Origin: Pseudomonas oryzihabitans | GTDB lineage: Bacteria > Pseudomonadota > Gammaproteobacteria > Pseudomonadales > Pseudomonadaceae | DNA: 64,000 nt | Assembly: GCF_014522265.1 (NCBI RefSeq) | Contig: NZ_CP017024.1 | Coordinates: forward strand, 531,501-595,500 | Direction of reading: 5' to 3' | In this document: positions 1 through 7,833 of the stretch, one piece after another | Position numbering within the stretch: position 1 is the stretch's first letter | Layout of the letters: each line of letters opens with the position of its first letter | Made by a program: the position numbers and the translations under genes | The notes under the pieces: generated by a model | The model's database searches: none | What the model saw: the letters and a program-made list of their open reading frames with translations, nothing else | What the model was told of the DNA's origin: nothing

Positions 1-722
1 GCGACCAGGGCGTGAAGTACCCCAACGGTTTCACCATCCCCGACGACCGCAGCGCCGCCGATCTGCTCAGCCTGGCCCGCGAGCTGGGCATCAACCTGCT
101 GGACACCGCGCCCGCCTACGGCCGCAGCGAAGAACGCCTGGGTCCACTGCTGCGTGGCCAGCGCCAGCACTGGGTGATCGCCAGCAAGGTCGGCGAGGAA
201 TTCACCGATGGCCTGTCCAGCTTCGACTTCAGCGCGGCCCATACCCGCCGCTCGGTGGAACGCAGCCTGCGCCGGCTGGAGACCGACTGGCTGGACCTGG
301 TGCTGGTGCATTCCGATGGCAACGACCTGGCCATCCTCCAGGACAGCGGCTGCTACGAGACCCTGGCCGAGCTCAAGCGCGAAGGCCTGATCCGCGCCTT
401 CGGCTTTTCCGGCAAGACCGTCGCGGGCGGTCTCAAGGCGCTGGAGACCGGCGATTGCGCCATGGTCACCTTCAACCTCAACGAAGACGCCGAGATCCCG
501 GTGATCCGAGCCGCCGCCGCCCAGGGCAAGGGCATCCTGATCAAGAAGGCCCTGGCCAGCGGCCACGCGGTGCTCGGTACCGGCCAGGATCCGGTGCGCG
601 CGAGCTTCGCCCGGGTATTCGGCGAGCCCGGGGTGAACGGTGCGATAGTCGGCACTATCGATCCCCTGCACCTGTCACATAATGTCCGTACCCTGGCCGA
701 AGTGATCTCCGCTCGGCCCTGA
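1..722 (+). CDS. Aldo/keto reductase, 5' end outside window
   Basis: NAD(P)H-dependent oxidoreductase of the aldo/keto reductase superfamily, a cytosolic TIM barrel. The reading frame is already open at base 3 and the codons before the GTG at 12 (Asp-Gln-Gly) continue the protein, so the true start lies upstream. The usual catalytic tetrad can be placed: Asp and Tyr in 'LLDTAPAYG', Lys in 'VIASKVG' and His in 'LVLVHSDG'. The C-terminal half shows the family's 'NLNE ... AAAQGKGILIKKAL' strand and a cofactor-side 'GAIVGTIDPLHL' segment. The substrate cannot be predicted. No operon partner is visible; the next gene starts 98 bp downstream with its own ribosome site. Confidence 0.88.
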   Translation, partial: DQGVKYPNGFTIPDDRSAADLLSLARELGINLLDTAPAYGRSEERLGPLLRGQRQHWVIASKVGEEFTDGLSSFDFSAAHTRRSVERSLRRLETDWLDLVLVHSDGNDLAILQDSGCYETLAELKREGLIRAFGFSGKTVAGGLKALETGDCAMVTFNLNEDAEIPVIRAAAAQGKGILIKKALASGHAVLGTGQDPVRASFARVFGEPGVNGAIVGTIDPLHLSHNVRTLAEVISARP

Positions 723-820
723 TCCAGAGCGTTTCGCTGAACCCTTGCCTTCGTCCGCTGGACGTCCTGCCCGGTCGCCCGGGACGGCGCGTCCGCGGCA
801 CACTACAACAGGAGTCGGCC

Positions 821-1717
821 ATGCCCCAGCTCATCGCCCGCCACAATCCCAAGGCGTTCAAGACCCTGCCCCTTTCGGTCGAGGCCAATCATGACGGCCT
901 CACCTACCAGGCGCTCGGCCAACCGCTGAATTTCAGCGAGATGCTGGAGCGGCGCAAGCCGATCGAGATCGAGGATGCCCAGCACTTCAGTGCGAAGCTC
1001 GCCAACCTGGGTGTCTCGGTGCGCCTGACGCTGAACTGGCAGGGCCAGGACCACTGGCTGCTGGTGCGCCAGCGCCGGCCCGACCGGGGCGACGTGGTGC
1101 TCAAGCTGATCTCCGGTTACATCCCGACCCACGAACTGGCCCTGCCGCTGCTCACCGCCGTGCAGGAGGTGGCCGAGGAGTGCCTGATCGAAACGCCGCG
1201 CGGCTGGCTGGCCGGACGCTTCGCCGACACCTGGCTGCCGACACCTTATGCCCCGGCCCTGCCCTACCGCGAGGACGTGGCCTTTCGCCTGACCCCGCGC
1301 TCGGGCGCGGCGCGGCCGGTGCGCTGCGGCAGCCTGGCGCTGCTGGAGCGCCCCCGCGCCTATGTGCACACCCCCACCGCCTCGCTGCAACTGGTCTATG
1401 ACCTGCTGCTGGAACTGCCCAAGGAATGCAAGGCGCCGAGTCTGTTCCACGTCGACGAGAAGATCGAGAACGGCCAGTTGCTGGCGCGCCTGGCGCGCCA
1501 GCGCCCGGACCTCTATCTGGTCGCCTTGGACGACGGCAAGCCCACCGGCGAGCTCTACACCCTGTCCGCCGGCCAGCGCCTGCCGGTGTCGACCCGCGGT
1601 CTCTGGCTGTCGGAAAGCTTCGCCCGCCAGGACGGCTGGCTGGTCCACGACAGCCGGGTGCGCTGGCGTGACTGGCTGGAGCGCATGGCGCCCCAGAGCG
1701 CCCTGCAGCGGGCCTAG
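821..1717 (+). CDS. Uncharacterised conserved protein with Nudix-like helix
   Basis: 298-residue cytosolic protein without signal peptide or membrane segment. I do not recognise an assigned function. I recall similar Pseudomonas proteins carrying the name 'metal ABC transporter ATPase', but no Walker A, Walker B or ABC signature is present, so that name is not supported. Residues about 107-128 read G-x5-E-x9-QEVAEECLIE, which resembles a Nudix box (G-x5-E-x7-REUxEExGU) with two extra residues and Gln in place of Arg, so a degenerate Nudix fold is possible. The ATG follows AGGAG with 7 bp spacing ('ggagtcggccatg'), which decides the start. It forms a single-gene unit. Confidence 0.8.
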   Translation: MPQLIARHNPKAFKTLPLSVEANHDGLTYQALGQPLNFSEMLERRKPIEIEDAQHFSAKLANLGVSVRLTLNWQGQDHWLLVRQRRPDRGDVVLKLISGYIPTHELALPLLTAVQEVAEECLIETPRGWLAGRFADTWLPTPYAPALPYREDVAFRLTPRSGAARPVRCGSLALLERPRAYVHTPTASLQLVYDLLLELPKECKAPSLFHVDEKIENGQLLARLARQRPDLYLVALDDGKPTGELYTLSAGQRLPVSTRGLWLSESFARQDGWLVHDSRVRWRDWLERMAPQSALQRA

Positions 1718-1813
1718 GTGAGCGGGGGCTAGCCGTTTCGCCTCTACCTGGAAATGCCAGGCAAGACCGGCCATTCCCGTCGCAGCCACGGGAGTGGCCT
1801 GTTCGAATCCGGC

Positions 1814-2203
1814 TTATAGCTCGCCTGTCAGGAATTGGGCCCTGCCCTGACCAAAGCTCCAATCCTCATCGCCATTCACCACGATCGAAACCATCACGTC
1901 GTTTGCCTCGATGCCACACCGTGCGTGCAGTTCATGACAGACCTTTGCGTAAAAGCGGGTCTTGACCGCCTGGTCTCGAGGCCGACTCGTAATACTGATC
2001 AAGGTCTGTCTGTGGGTTCTCGGAATGTCCAATCCGGTGTCCTGCATGATGAATCGGCCAGGCTTGTGTTCGGTCAGAACCTGGTAGCGATCCCGCACAG
2101 GGACGTCGAAGGCCTCCACCACGGCGTGGTGAACCCCATTGAGCAGGTTTTGCAGATAGTCGTCGTTATGGCCTTCCAGGACATCGATACGAAGAAGCGG
2201 CAT
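1814..2203 (-). CDS. Tautomerase-superfamily protein, malonate semialdehyde decarboxylase-like
   Basis: 129 residues. The start at 2203 is chosen because it gives Pro directly after Met (MPLLRIDVLEG) and has GAGGTG just upstream; the tautomerase superfamily needs that N-terminal proline as catalytic base or acid. Length and landmarks match malonate semialdehyde decarboxylase from recall: an Asp in 'VPVRDRYQ' near residue 37, Arg pair in 'TSRPRD' near 73-75, and the terminal 'DWSFGQGRAQFLTG' segment. That enzyme converts malonate semialdehyde to acetaldehyde and CO2 in haloalkene breakdown. No such pathway genes are nearby, so the true substrate is open. A TTG five codons upstream would spoil the N-terminal proline. 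Confidence 0.85.
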   Translation of the reverse strand: MPLLRIDVLEGHNDDYLQNLLNGVHHAVVEAFDVPVRDRYQVLTEHKPGRFIMQDTGLDIPRTHRQTLISITSRPRDQAVKTRFYAKVCHELHARCGIEANDVMVSIVVNGDEDWSFGQGRAQFLTGEL

Positions 2204-2363
2204 GTAACACCTCGGCAATGGAATCGGCAGGCTCTAGGCCAAGGCTTTCGAGGCACATTTCGTCGATTTGTTCATTGCGATAGGCAATCGCGCATCACCG
2301 CCGGGCGGGTGCTCTGGACCTTCGTCGCGGAGTTACCGAAAGCTGCCATTTTCCCTGCAGAAA

Positions 2364-3107
2364 CTAATCACCCCCGGCGCGGCGTTCACCGGTGACGCCG
2401 CCGGCCGCGGCCTGGACCCGGCCGGCTAGCCGGGAAAAGGGCAAGGTCTGGATCCACACGGTGCCGTGGCCGCTCAGGGTCGCCAGCACCAGGCCTTCGC
2501 CACCGAACAGCATGCTGCGCAGGCCACCCGCCAGCTTGATGTTGTAGTCGATGCCGCTGGTGAAACCCACCAGGCAACCGGTGTCCAGGCGCAGGGTCTC
2601 GCCCCTGAGGTCCTTGCGGATCACCGTGCCGCCAGCATGCACGAAGGCCATGCCATCCCCCTCCAGCCGCTGCAGGATGAAGCCCTCGCCACCGAAGAAG
2701 CCGGCGCCCAGACGCCGAGTGAAGGCCACGCCGATGCGGGTGCCCCTGGCGGCGCAGAGAAAGGAATCGCGTTGGCAGAACAGGGTGCCGCCCAGGGCGG
2801 CGAGGTCCAGCGGAATCACCTGTCCCGGATAGGGCGCGGCGAAGGCGACGTGGCGCTTCTCGCGCCCTTCGTTGGTGAAATGGGTCATGAACAGCGACTC
2901 GCCGCCGAGCATGCGCTTGCCGGCGCCCCAGAGCTTGCCGAGCAAGCCAGCGGAGCCGTCGCCCATGCGCGCGGTGAAGTCGATGTCGGCCTCCATGTAG
3001 GTCATGGCACCGGCCTCGGCGATCACCGTCTCGCCGGGATCGAGACCGATCTCCACCGCCTGCAGGGATTCGCCGAGAATGCGGTGGTCGAGGATATGGC
3101 TGGGCAT
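2364..3107 (-). CDS. AIM24/TIGR00266 family protein
   Basis: 247-residue protein of the AIM24 family, a beta-rich fold rich in Gly and aromatic residues ('[13 protein letters not shown]', '[21 protein letters not shown]', '[22 protein letters not shown]'). No transmembrane segment is visible; the biochemical role is unknown in bacteria. The start is set at 3107 ([10 protein letters not shown]), preceded by AGGAAA. The open frame extends 82 codons further upstream, but that part is low-complexity and overlaps intergenic repeats, so I treat it as non-coding. The protein ends 'GERRAGGD' at a TAG. Confidence 0.85.
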   Translation of the reverse strand: MPSHILDHRILGESLQAVEIGLDPGETVIAEAGAMTYMEADIDFTARMGDGSAGLLGKLWGAGKRMLGGESLFMTHFTNEGREKRHVAFAAPYPGQVIPLDLAALGGTLFCQRDSFLCAARGTRIGVAFTRRLGAGFFGGEGFILQRLEGDGMAFVHAGGTVIRKDLRGETLRLDTGCLVGFTSGIDYNIKLAGGLRSMLFGGEGLVLATLSGHGTVWIQTLPFSRLAGRVQAAAGGVTGERRAGGD

Positions 3108-3266
3108 GAGGGTTTCCTGTACCGCTGTTGGAGGTTCCCAGCCTAGCAGCGATGGCAGGGGTTGGCGTGCTAGGCCCGGTACCAGCGGTGGCTTGGGTAA
3201 CGTGACAAATGGGGTAGAAGGTTCACTTGGGATGCTGGCCTGGTCTTCACCCTGGGGTTGAACCTC

Positions 3267-3295
3267 TAGGAGATCGCGGCCATGGGCCGCTCCTA
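3267..3295. repeat. REP-type palindrome
   Basis: Imperfect inverted repeat: TAGGAG-x-CGCGGCC on the left and GGCCGC-TCCTA on the right around an ATG centre. The arms match the left half of the perfect palindrome at 7765-7820 and the GTAGGAGCGG(C) repeats common in Pseudomonas intergenic DNA. Confidence 0.7.
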
Positions 3296-3347
3296 CGGGC
3301 AGGACCAAGCTGGCCGCGGCTGGAACCGAACTTCGTGCGCCAGCTTC

Positions 3348-3381
3348 CCTCACCCCAGCCCTCTCCCAGAGGGAGAGGGGG
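3348..3381 (+). repeat. CCCTCACCCC/CTCTCCC dispersed repeat
   Basis: The stretch reads CCCTCACCCC, AGCCC, then CTCTCCC-AGAG-GGAGAG followed by a G run, forming a short hairpin of CTCTCCC with GGGAGAG. An inverted copy occurs at 57299-57332. This repeat type is widespread between genes in gammaproteobacteria. Confidence 0.75.
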
Positions 3382-3390
3382 CATTCGTGC

Positions 3391-3419
3391 AGGCTGGGCT
3401 GAGCGCAGCGAAGCCCAAC
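3391..3419 (+). repeat. GGTTGGGCTGAGCGCAGCGAAGCCCAAC-type repeat
   Basis: Short imperfect palindrome: GGCTGGGCT, then GAGCGCAGCGA, then AGCCCAAC. The same unit appears three times at 18617-18748. It belongs to a dispersed intergenic hairpin family that is common in Proteobacteria. It can fold with GGGCT pairing AGCCC. Confidence 0.75.
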
Positions 3420-3488
3420 ATGGCCAGGTTCAACCAGAGACCGCTGGGCGTCGACGATGCAGCCGCCTCAACCAGCCTACGCGGCCGG

Positions 3489-3797
3489 TCAGATGTCCCG
3501 CAGCTCGCCGGCGAAGCGCTCCAGGCGCCGCCGCAGGCGCCGGTTCTCGCGGCGCAGCTCTTCCACCTCGTCCAGCAGGTGCAGGGCCAGGGCCGTCGCG
3601 GACCAGTCCAGGTCCAGTTCGTGGCGCAGGCGCACGGCGCGACGGGCGCGGTGCAGCGCGCCGGTATCGAAGTGCCACTCGGACGGGCGCTTGCCCCGCT
3701 GTGGCGCCAGGATGCCGTGCTCGACGATCTCCACCACCACCGGCTCGCTTACCTCGCAGAGCACGCAGAATTCCTGCAGGACGATCAGACTGCTCAT
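3489..3797 (-). CDS. cbpM: Chaperone modulator CbpM
   Basis: 102-residue MerR-fold protein that binds the J domain of CbpA and inhibits its co-chaperone and DNA-binding activities. Recognised by the N-terminal 'LQEFCVLCEVSE' and 'VVEIVEHGILAP' helix-turn-helix-like segment, the 'RAVRLRHELDLDWSATALALHLLDEVEEL' core and a basic C-terminal coiled coil ('RRENRRLRRRLERFAGEL'). The ATG at 3797 shares its last base with the TGA of cbpA, so the two genes are translationally coupled. The open frame runs 20 codons further upstream inside cbpA; the overlap-coupled Met is preferred. Confidence 0.92.
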   Translation of the reverse strand: MSSLIVLQEFCVLCEVSEPVVVEIVEHGILAPQRGKRPSEWHFDTGALHRARRAVRLRHELDLDWSATALALHLLDEVEELRRENRRLRRRLERFAGELRDI

Positions 3798-4741
3798 CAG
3801 ACTCTCCTCCAGTCGCGGCGGGGATCGAAGGCCGCCCGCTCGGCCAGTTGGCGCCACAGCGCCTGGGTTTCTTCGTCGCCTCGAGGCGGCATCACCACTT
3901 TGAGCAGGGCATGCAGATCGCCCTGCCCGGCCTTGCCGGCCAGGCCCTTGCCGCGCACCCGCAACCGCGCACCGTTCTGGCTGCCGGGCGGGATACTGAG
4001 CATGATCTGCCCATCCAGCGTCGGCACCTGCACCTTGGCGCCCAACGCGGCTTCCCAGGGGGCGAGCGGTACACTGACCACCAGATCCTGGCCGTCCACG
4101 TCGAACAGCGGATGAGGCACCAGGCGGATGACCAGATAGAGGTCTCCCGCCTCGGCACCGCCGAGCCCCGACTCGCCCTGACCTTTGAGGCGGATGCGTT
4201 CGCCGTCGGCGCTGCCGGCGGGAATCTTGACGTTGAGCGTCTTGGTGGTCTCGCCCACGCGGCGGCCCAGTTCATCCCGTTGCGGCAGGCTGAAACTCAG
4301 CGGCTTGGTGCTACCGGTCTGGCTCTCTTCGAGAAACAGCGGCAATTCCAGTTCGATGTCGCGGCCCCGGCGGGCGAAGCCGCCGTGCGGGGAACGCCCG
4401 GCCGCGCCGAACAGGGACTCGAAAAAGTCGGAATAGTCCTCGCCGAAACCGGCATGGGGATCGCTGTAGTCGGCACCGGAGCCCGGCTGCCAGTCCGGCG
4501 GCACCTGGAAGCGCTCGCCCTGCTGCTGGTAGAGGCGTATCTGGTCGTATTCCGCCCGCTTGTGCGGATCGCGCAGGACATCATAGGCCTCGGCCACCTC
4601 CTTGAAGCGGGCCTCGGCCTCGGCCTCCTTGCTCACATCGGGGTGGTACTTGCGCGCCAGCTTGCGATAGGCGGTCTTGAGGGTCTTGTCGTCGACGTCG
4701 GGAGCGACGCCGAGCACCTCGTAGTAGTCCTTGAAGTCCAT
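3797..4741 (-). CDS. cbpA: Curved DNA-binding protein CbpA (DnaJ-like co-chaperone)
   Basis: 314-residue type II J-domain protein. The J domain occupies residues 1-70 with the HPD tripeptide at 33-35, which stimulates DnaK ATPase. A Gly/Phe-rich linker (about 95-130, '[15 protein letters not shown]') follows, then two C-terminal substrate-binding beta domains (about 135-300) with '[18 protein letters not shown]' and '[14 protein letters not shown]'. There is no DnaJ zinc finger, which separates it from DnaJ. It is the first gene of the cbpA-cbpM operon. CbpA normally assists DnaK in stationary phase and binds curved DNA. Confidence 0.95.
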   Translation of the reverse strand: MDFKDYYEVLGVAPDVDDKTLKTAYRKLARKYHPDVSKEAEAEARFKEVAEAYDVLRDPHKRAEYDQIRLYQQQGERFQVPPDWQPGSGADYSDPHAGFGEDYSDFFESLFGAAGRSPHGGFARRGRDIELELPLFLEESQTGSTKPLSFSLPQRDELGRRVGETTKTLNVKIPAGSADGERIRLKGQGESGLGGAEAGDLYLVIRLVPHPLFDVDGQDLVVSVPLAPWEAALGAKVQVPTLDGQIMLSIPPGSQNGARLRVRGKGLAGKAGQGDLHALLKVVMPPRGDEETQALWRQLAERAAFDPRRDWRRV

Positions 4742-4800
4742 CGTGGTCTCCAGTGGGAGGCTGCCTAGTGTGGTGCTACAGCGGTTCGCGCAAGAGTTGG

Positions 4801-4893
4801 CGAGTGATTTTTCCTCTTGGGCTAGGCGCCGCGACGAGTCATAGCAGGGCTATGGCGAGGAGTGGCAACGACGTCCAGGAGCAAAAAGCGCCG
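4801..4893. repeat. Long imperfect palindrome upstream of cbpA
   Basis: The cbpA-zntB gap (4742-4968) has no gene but holds two imperfectly complementary arms of about 45 bp around CATAGC-AGG-GCTATG (4840-4854). The outer parts also pair: TTTTTCCTCTTGG on the left with CCAGGAGCAAAAA on the right. Such a hairpin could be a structured RNA or the remnant of a mobile palindrome. Its function is unknown. Confidence 0.5.
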
Positions 4894-4968
4894 CCAAAAT
4901 TGTGCAGTCAACTTCTGAAGCACCGCACTAAAGACCGCGACGCACGCCCGGGGGTTGCACGCAGCCGG

Positions 4969-5976
4969 TCAGTCACCGCGCTTGCGAAAGGCCAGGCTGC
5001 CGGCCAGCACCGTGAAGGTCGCCACCAGCGCCACCAGGATCCAGAAACCGTGGGGCGAGTCGGAGAGCGGGATGCCGCCGACGTTCATGCCGAAGAAGCC
5101 GGCGATGATGTTGATCGGCAGGGCCAGCACCGTGACCAGGGTCAGGGTGAACAGGGTGCGATTGGTCTGCTCGGCGGAGGCGGCGGCGATCTCTTCCTGC
5201 AGCAGCTTGAGCCGCTCCACCAGGGCGGCGAGGTCGTCCAGCACCCGGTCGAATTCCTCGGTCGCCTCGCGCAGGGTCTGGATGTCGTCGCGCCGCAGCC
5301 AGGCCGGCGGACGGTTGAGCAGTCGCAGCAAGGAGCCCGGCTCCAGGGCCAGCAGCCGTTGTAGCCGCACCAGGGCGCGTCTCAGGCCGCCCAGTTCGGC
5401 GCGACTGGCGGAGAGCCGCTGGGACAGCAGGCGATCCTCGATGGCATCCACCTTGACCGTGGTGTCGCGGATGATGCCGGTGAGCACATCGGCCTGATCG
5501 CGCAGAAGGTGCACCAGCAGCTCCAGGGTGGAGCCGAAGCCCTCGCCGCGACGCACCGCATGGCGCAGGCGATCCACCGAGCGCAGTGGCTGGGCGCGGG
5601 CGGTCACCAGCAGTCCCGGGCGGGCGCAGGCCCAGAGGGTGGCGACGTCCACCGAGACCTGGCCGTAGGCGAGGGTCACGTCGTTCACCACCCCGAGCAG
5701 GGTGTCGTCGGCCGGTTCCAGCCGGGTCGAATGGGAACCGGCGTGCAGGGATTCGAAGAACTCCTCGGGCAACCCCAGGTGCTCGCGCATCCAGCGCTCG
5801 GCGGCGGCGTGGGCCAGGTTGAAGTGCAGCCAGCGAAAACCGCCCTCTTCCGCCTCCCAGGGATCTTCCGGCGCCATGGTCAGGGCCCGGCCCGGCTGGC
5901 CCGAGGTGAAATGGTAGGCGTAGAGCAGCCCCAGCCGTTCAGCGGCCGGATGCAAGGGGATCAACGTATTGGTCAT
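4969..5976 (-). CDS. zntB: Zinc transporter ZntB (CorA family)
   Basis: 335-residue inner-membrane protein of the CorA/ZntB divalent-cation family. A large cytoplasmic alpha/beta domain (to about residue 270) contains 'FRWLHFNLAHAAAERWM' and a long helix rich in Arg and Leu. Two C-terminal transmembrane helices follow, the first ending in the signature GMNVGG (GxN selectivity loop). The motif variant and the 'ANVLTGIIRDTTVKVDAIEDRLL'-like stalk favour ZntB over CorA. The start at 5976 has GCAGGT 5 bp upstream; a TTG four codons earlier overlaps that site and is rejected. Confidence 0.88.
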   Translation of the reverse strand: MTNTLIPLHPAAERLGLLYAYHFTSGQPGRALTMAPEDPWEAEEGGFRWLHFNLAHAAAERWMREHLGLPEEFFESLHAGSHSTRLEPADDTLLGVVNDVTLAYGQVSVDVATLWACARPGLLVTARAQPLRSVDRLRHAVRRGEGFGSTLELLVHLLRDQADVLTGIIRDTTVKVDAIEDRLLSQRLSASRAELGGLRRALVRLQRLLALEPGSLLRLLNRPPAWLRRDDIQTLREATEEFDRVLDDLAALVERLKLLQEEIAAASAEQTNRTLFTLTLVTVLALPINIIAGFFGMNVGGIPLSDSPHGFWILVALVATFTVLAGSLAFRKRGD

Positions 5977-6011
5977 GGCTACCTGCAAAGGGACGCGACA
6001 TCAGGGCTCTT

Positions 6012-6157
6012 TAAGAGCCTGTTCAAAGTCTGCTGCGCGTCGGCCAAACAGCGTTGAAAACGCCCTCGGAATGCTCATTTACCCTTCGTAAATTCCGCTT
6101 CCTCAGCCCTTTTCGCCTTGCTTGGCTCTAGCTCGCTAGACTCTGAACAGGCTCTTA
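6012..6157. repeat. IR-flanked intergenic element, copy A
   Basis: 146-bp element bounded by near-perfect inverted repeats: TTAAGAGCCTGTTC-type at 6012 and GAACAGGCTCTTA at the other end (13 of 14 pair). The centre has ATGCTCATTTACCCTTCGTAAA, in which ATTTAC and GTAAAT form a perfect 6-bp stem over a CCTTC loop. It lies between zntB and lysS, 78 bp beyond the lysS stop. Copies B, C and D are at 32820, 33524 and 16058. Confidence 0.85.
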
Positions 6158-6234
6158 GCAGGCCCGGATGAACCTTTGATGACAGAGCCCCGGTCGGCGG
6201 CAGCCGGAGCGACGCCCCGAACGGGGCGCCACCC

Positions 6235-7737
6235 TTATTGCGGACGCATGTGCGGGAAGAGGATAACGTCGCGGATCGACGGCGAATTGGTCAGCAGCAT
6301 GACCAGGCGGTCGATGCCGATGCCTTCGCCGGCGGTGGGCGGCATGCCGTATTCCAGGGCGTTGATGAAGTCGGCGTCGTAGTGCATGGCCTCGTCGTCA
6401 CCGGCGTCCTTTTCCTGGACCTGCAGCATGAAGCGCTCGGCCTGGTCTTCGGCGTCGTTGAGCTCCGAGTAGGCATTGGCGATCTCGCGGCCGCCGATGA
6501 ACAGCTCGAAGCGGTCGGTGACGCTGGGGTTGTCGTCGTTGCGACGCGCCAGCGGCGAGACCTCGAAGGGATACTCGGTGATGAAGTGCGGCTGCTCCAG
6601 CTTGCTCTCCACCAGCTCCTCGAAAATCATCACCTGCAGCTTGCCCAGGCCTTCGTGGCCGAGCACCTTGGCGCCGGCCCGCTTGGCGATGGCGCGGGCC
6701 TTCTCGACGTCCTGCAGGTCTGCCGCGGTGATGTCCGGGTTGTACTTGAGGATGGAGTCGTACACCGACAGGCGCACGAAGGGCTCGCCGAAGTGGAAGA
6801 CCTTGTCGCCATAGGGCACGTCGGTGCTGCCGAGCACGGCCATGGCCAGTTCGCGGAACAGTTCCTCGGTGAGGTCCATGTTGTCGTGGTAGTCGGCGTA
6901 GGCCTGGTAGAACTCGAGCATGGTGAACTCGGGGTTGTGCCGGGTGGAGACGCCTTCGTTGCGGAAGTTGCGGTTGATCTCGAAGACCTTCTCGAAGCCA
7001 CCGACCACCAGGCGCTTGAGGTACAGCTCCGGCGCGATGCGCAGGAACATGGCCAGGTCCAGGGCGTTGTGGTGGGTCTCGAAGGGCTTGGCCGCCGCGC
7101 CGCCGGGAATGGTCTGCAGCATGGGGGTTTCGACTTCGAGGAAACCCCGCTCCATGAGGAAGCGGCGGATGTGGGCGATGACCTGGGAGCGTACGCGGAA
7201 GGTCTGGCGGACCTCCTCGTTGACGATCAGATCGACATAGCGCTGGCGATAGCGCAGCTCGGTGTCGGTCAGGCCATGGTGCTTGTCGGGCAGCGGGCGC
7301 AGCGACTTGGTCAGCAGGCGCACGTCGCTCATGTTGACGTAGAGATCGCCCTTGCCGGAACGGGCCAGGGTGCCTTCGGTGGCGATGATGTCGCCCAGGT
7401 CCCAGCTCTTGACCGCTTCCAGGGTTGCCGCCGGCAGGGTCTTGCGGTCGACGTAGACCTGGATGCGCCCGCTGGTGTCCTGCAGCACCATGAAGGCGCC
7501 GCGGTTGAGCATGATGCGCCCGGCCACCTTGACCTTGATGCCTGCGGCTTCCAGCTCTTCCTTGGTCTTGTCGACGTACTGCTGCTGCAGGTCACCGGCC
7601 AGGCTGTCGCGGCGGAAGTCGTTGGGGAAGGGAATGGCCTGCTGGTCGCGCAGCGCGGAAAGCTTTTCCTTGCGCTGGGCGATCAGCTTGTTGTCTTCCT
7701 GTTCCTGGGCTTGGGGATCTAGGGGTTGTTCGCTCAT
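6235..7737 (-). CDS. lysS: Lysyl-tRNA synthetase (class II)
   Basis: 500 residues, the normal size. It charges tRNA-Lys with lysine in the cytosol. The N-terminal OB-fold anticodon-binding domain (about 60-165) is followed by the class II catalytic domain with motif 2 '[19 protein letters not shown]' and motif 3 '[13 protein letters not shown]'. It is downstream of prfB on the same strand, an order seen in many gammaproteobacteria, with a strong palindrome between the two. The coding sequence ends in TAA at 6235, followed by a CGCCCC-GTT-CGGGGCG hairpin without a T run. Confidence 0.98.
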   Translation of the reverse strand: MSEQPLDPQAQEQEDNKLIAQRKEKLSALRDQQAIPFPNDFRRDSLAGDLQQQYVDKTKEELEAAGIKVKVAGRIMLNRGAFMVLQDTSGRIQVYVDRKTLPAATLEAVKSWDLGDIIATEGTLARSGKGDLYVNMSDVRLLTKSLRPLPDKHHGLTDTELRYRQRYVDLIVNEEVRQTFRVRSQVIAHIRRFLMERGFLEVETPMLQTIPGGAAAKPFETHHNALDLAMFLRIAPELYLKRLVVGGFEKVFEINRNFRNEGVSTRHNPEFTMLEFYQAYADYHDNMDLTEELFRELAMAVLGSTDVPYGDKVFHFGEPFVRLSVYDSILKYNPDITAADLQDVEKARAIAKRAGAKVLGHEGLGKLQVMIFEELVESKLEQPHFITEYPFEVSPLARRNDDNPSVTDRFELFIGGREIANAYSELNDAEDQAERFMLQVQEKDAGDDEAMHYDADFINALEYGMPPTAGEGIGIDRLVMLLTNSPSIRDVILFPHMRPQ

Positions 7738-7764
7738 GTCTGCTGTTTACCTGGGGTGCTGACC

Positions 7765-7820
7765 GTAGGAGCGGCTCATAGCCGCGATAGAGCTCTATCG
7801 CGGCTATGAGCCGCTCCTAC
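7765..7820. repeat. Perfect 56-bp REP palindrome
   Basis: Perfect inverted repeat with 28-bp arms (GTAGGAGCGGCTCATAGCCG ... and its exact complement) and no loop, centred at 7792/7793 in the prfB-lysS gap. The arms are the Pseudomonas GTAGGAGCGGC(T) repetitive extragenic palindrome joined head to head. It may protect or terminate the prfB message, or serve as a target for REP-associated transposases; none is encoded here. Confidence 0.85.
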
Positions 7821-7833
7821 AGGAAATGATGGA

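Larger units (their letters stand above)
3108..3488. other. Repeat-filled intergenic region
   Basis: This 381-bp gap between the AIM24-like gene and cbpM holds no supportable gene. It carries three different dispersed Pseudomonas-type repeats in series (listed separately at 3267-3295, 3348-3381 and 3391-3419) and an extra partial copy of the third type around 3435-3485. Both neighbouring genes are on the minus strand, so this is the 3' side of cbpM and the 5' side of the AIM24-like gene. Confidence 0.75.

Noticed and set aside
3227..4768. 513-codon plus-strand frame across cbpM/cbpA
   Set aside because: It runs through intergenic repeats and opposite CbpA; no protein-like features.
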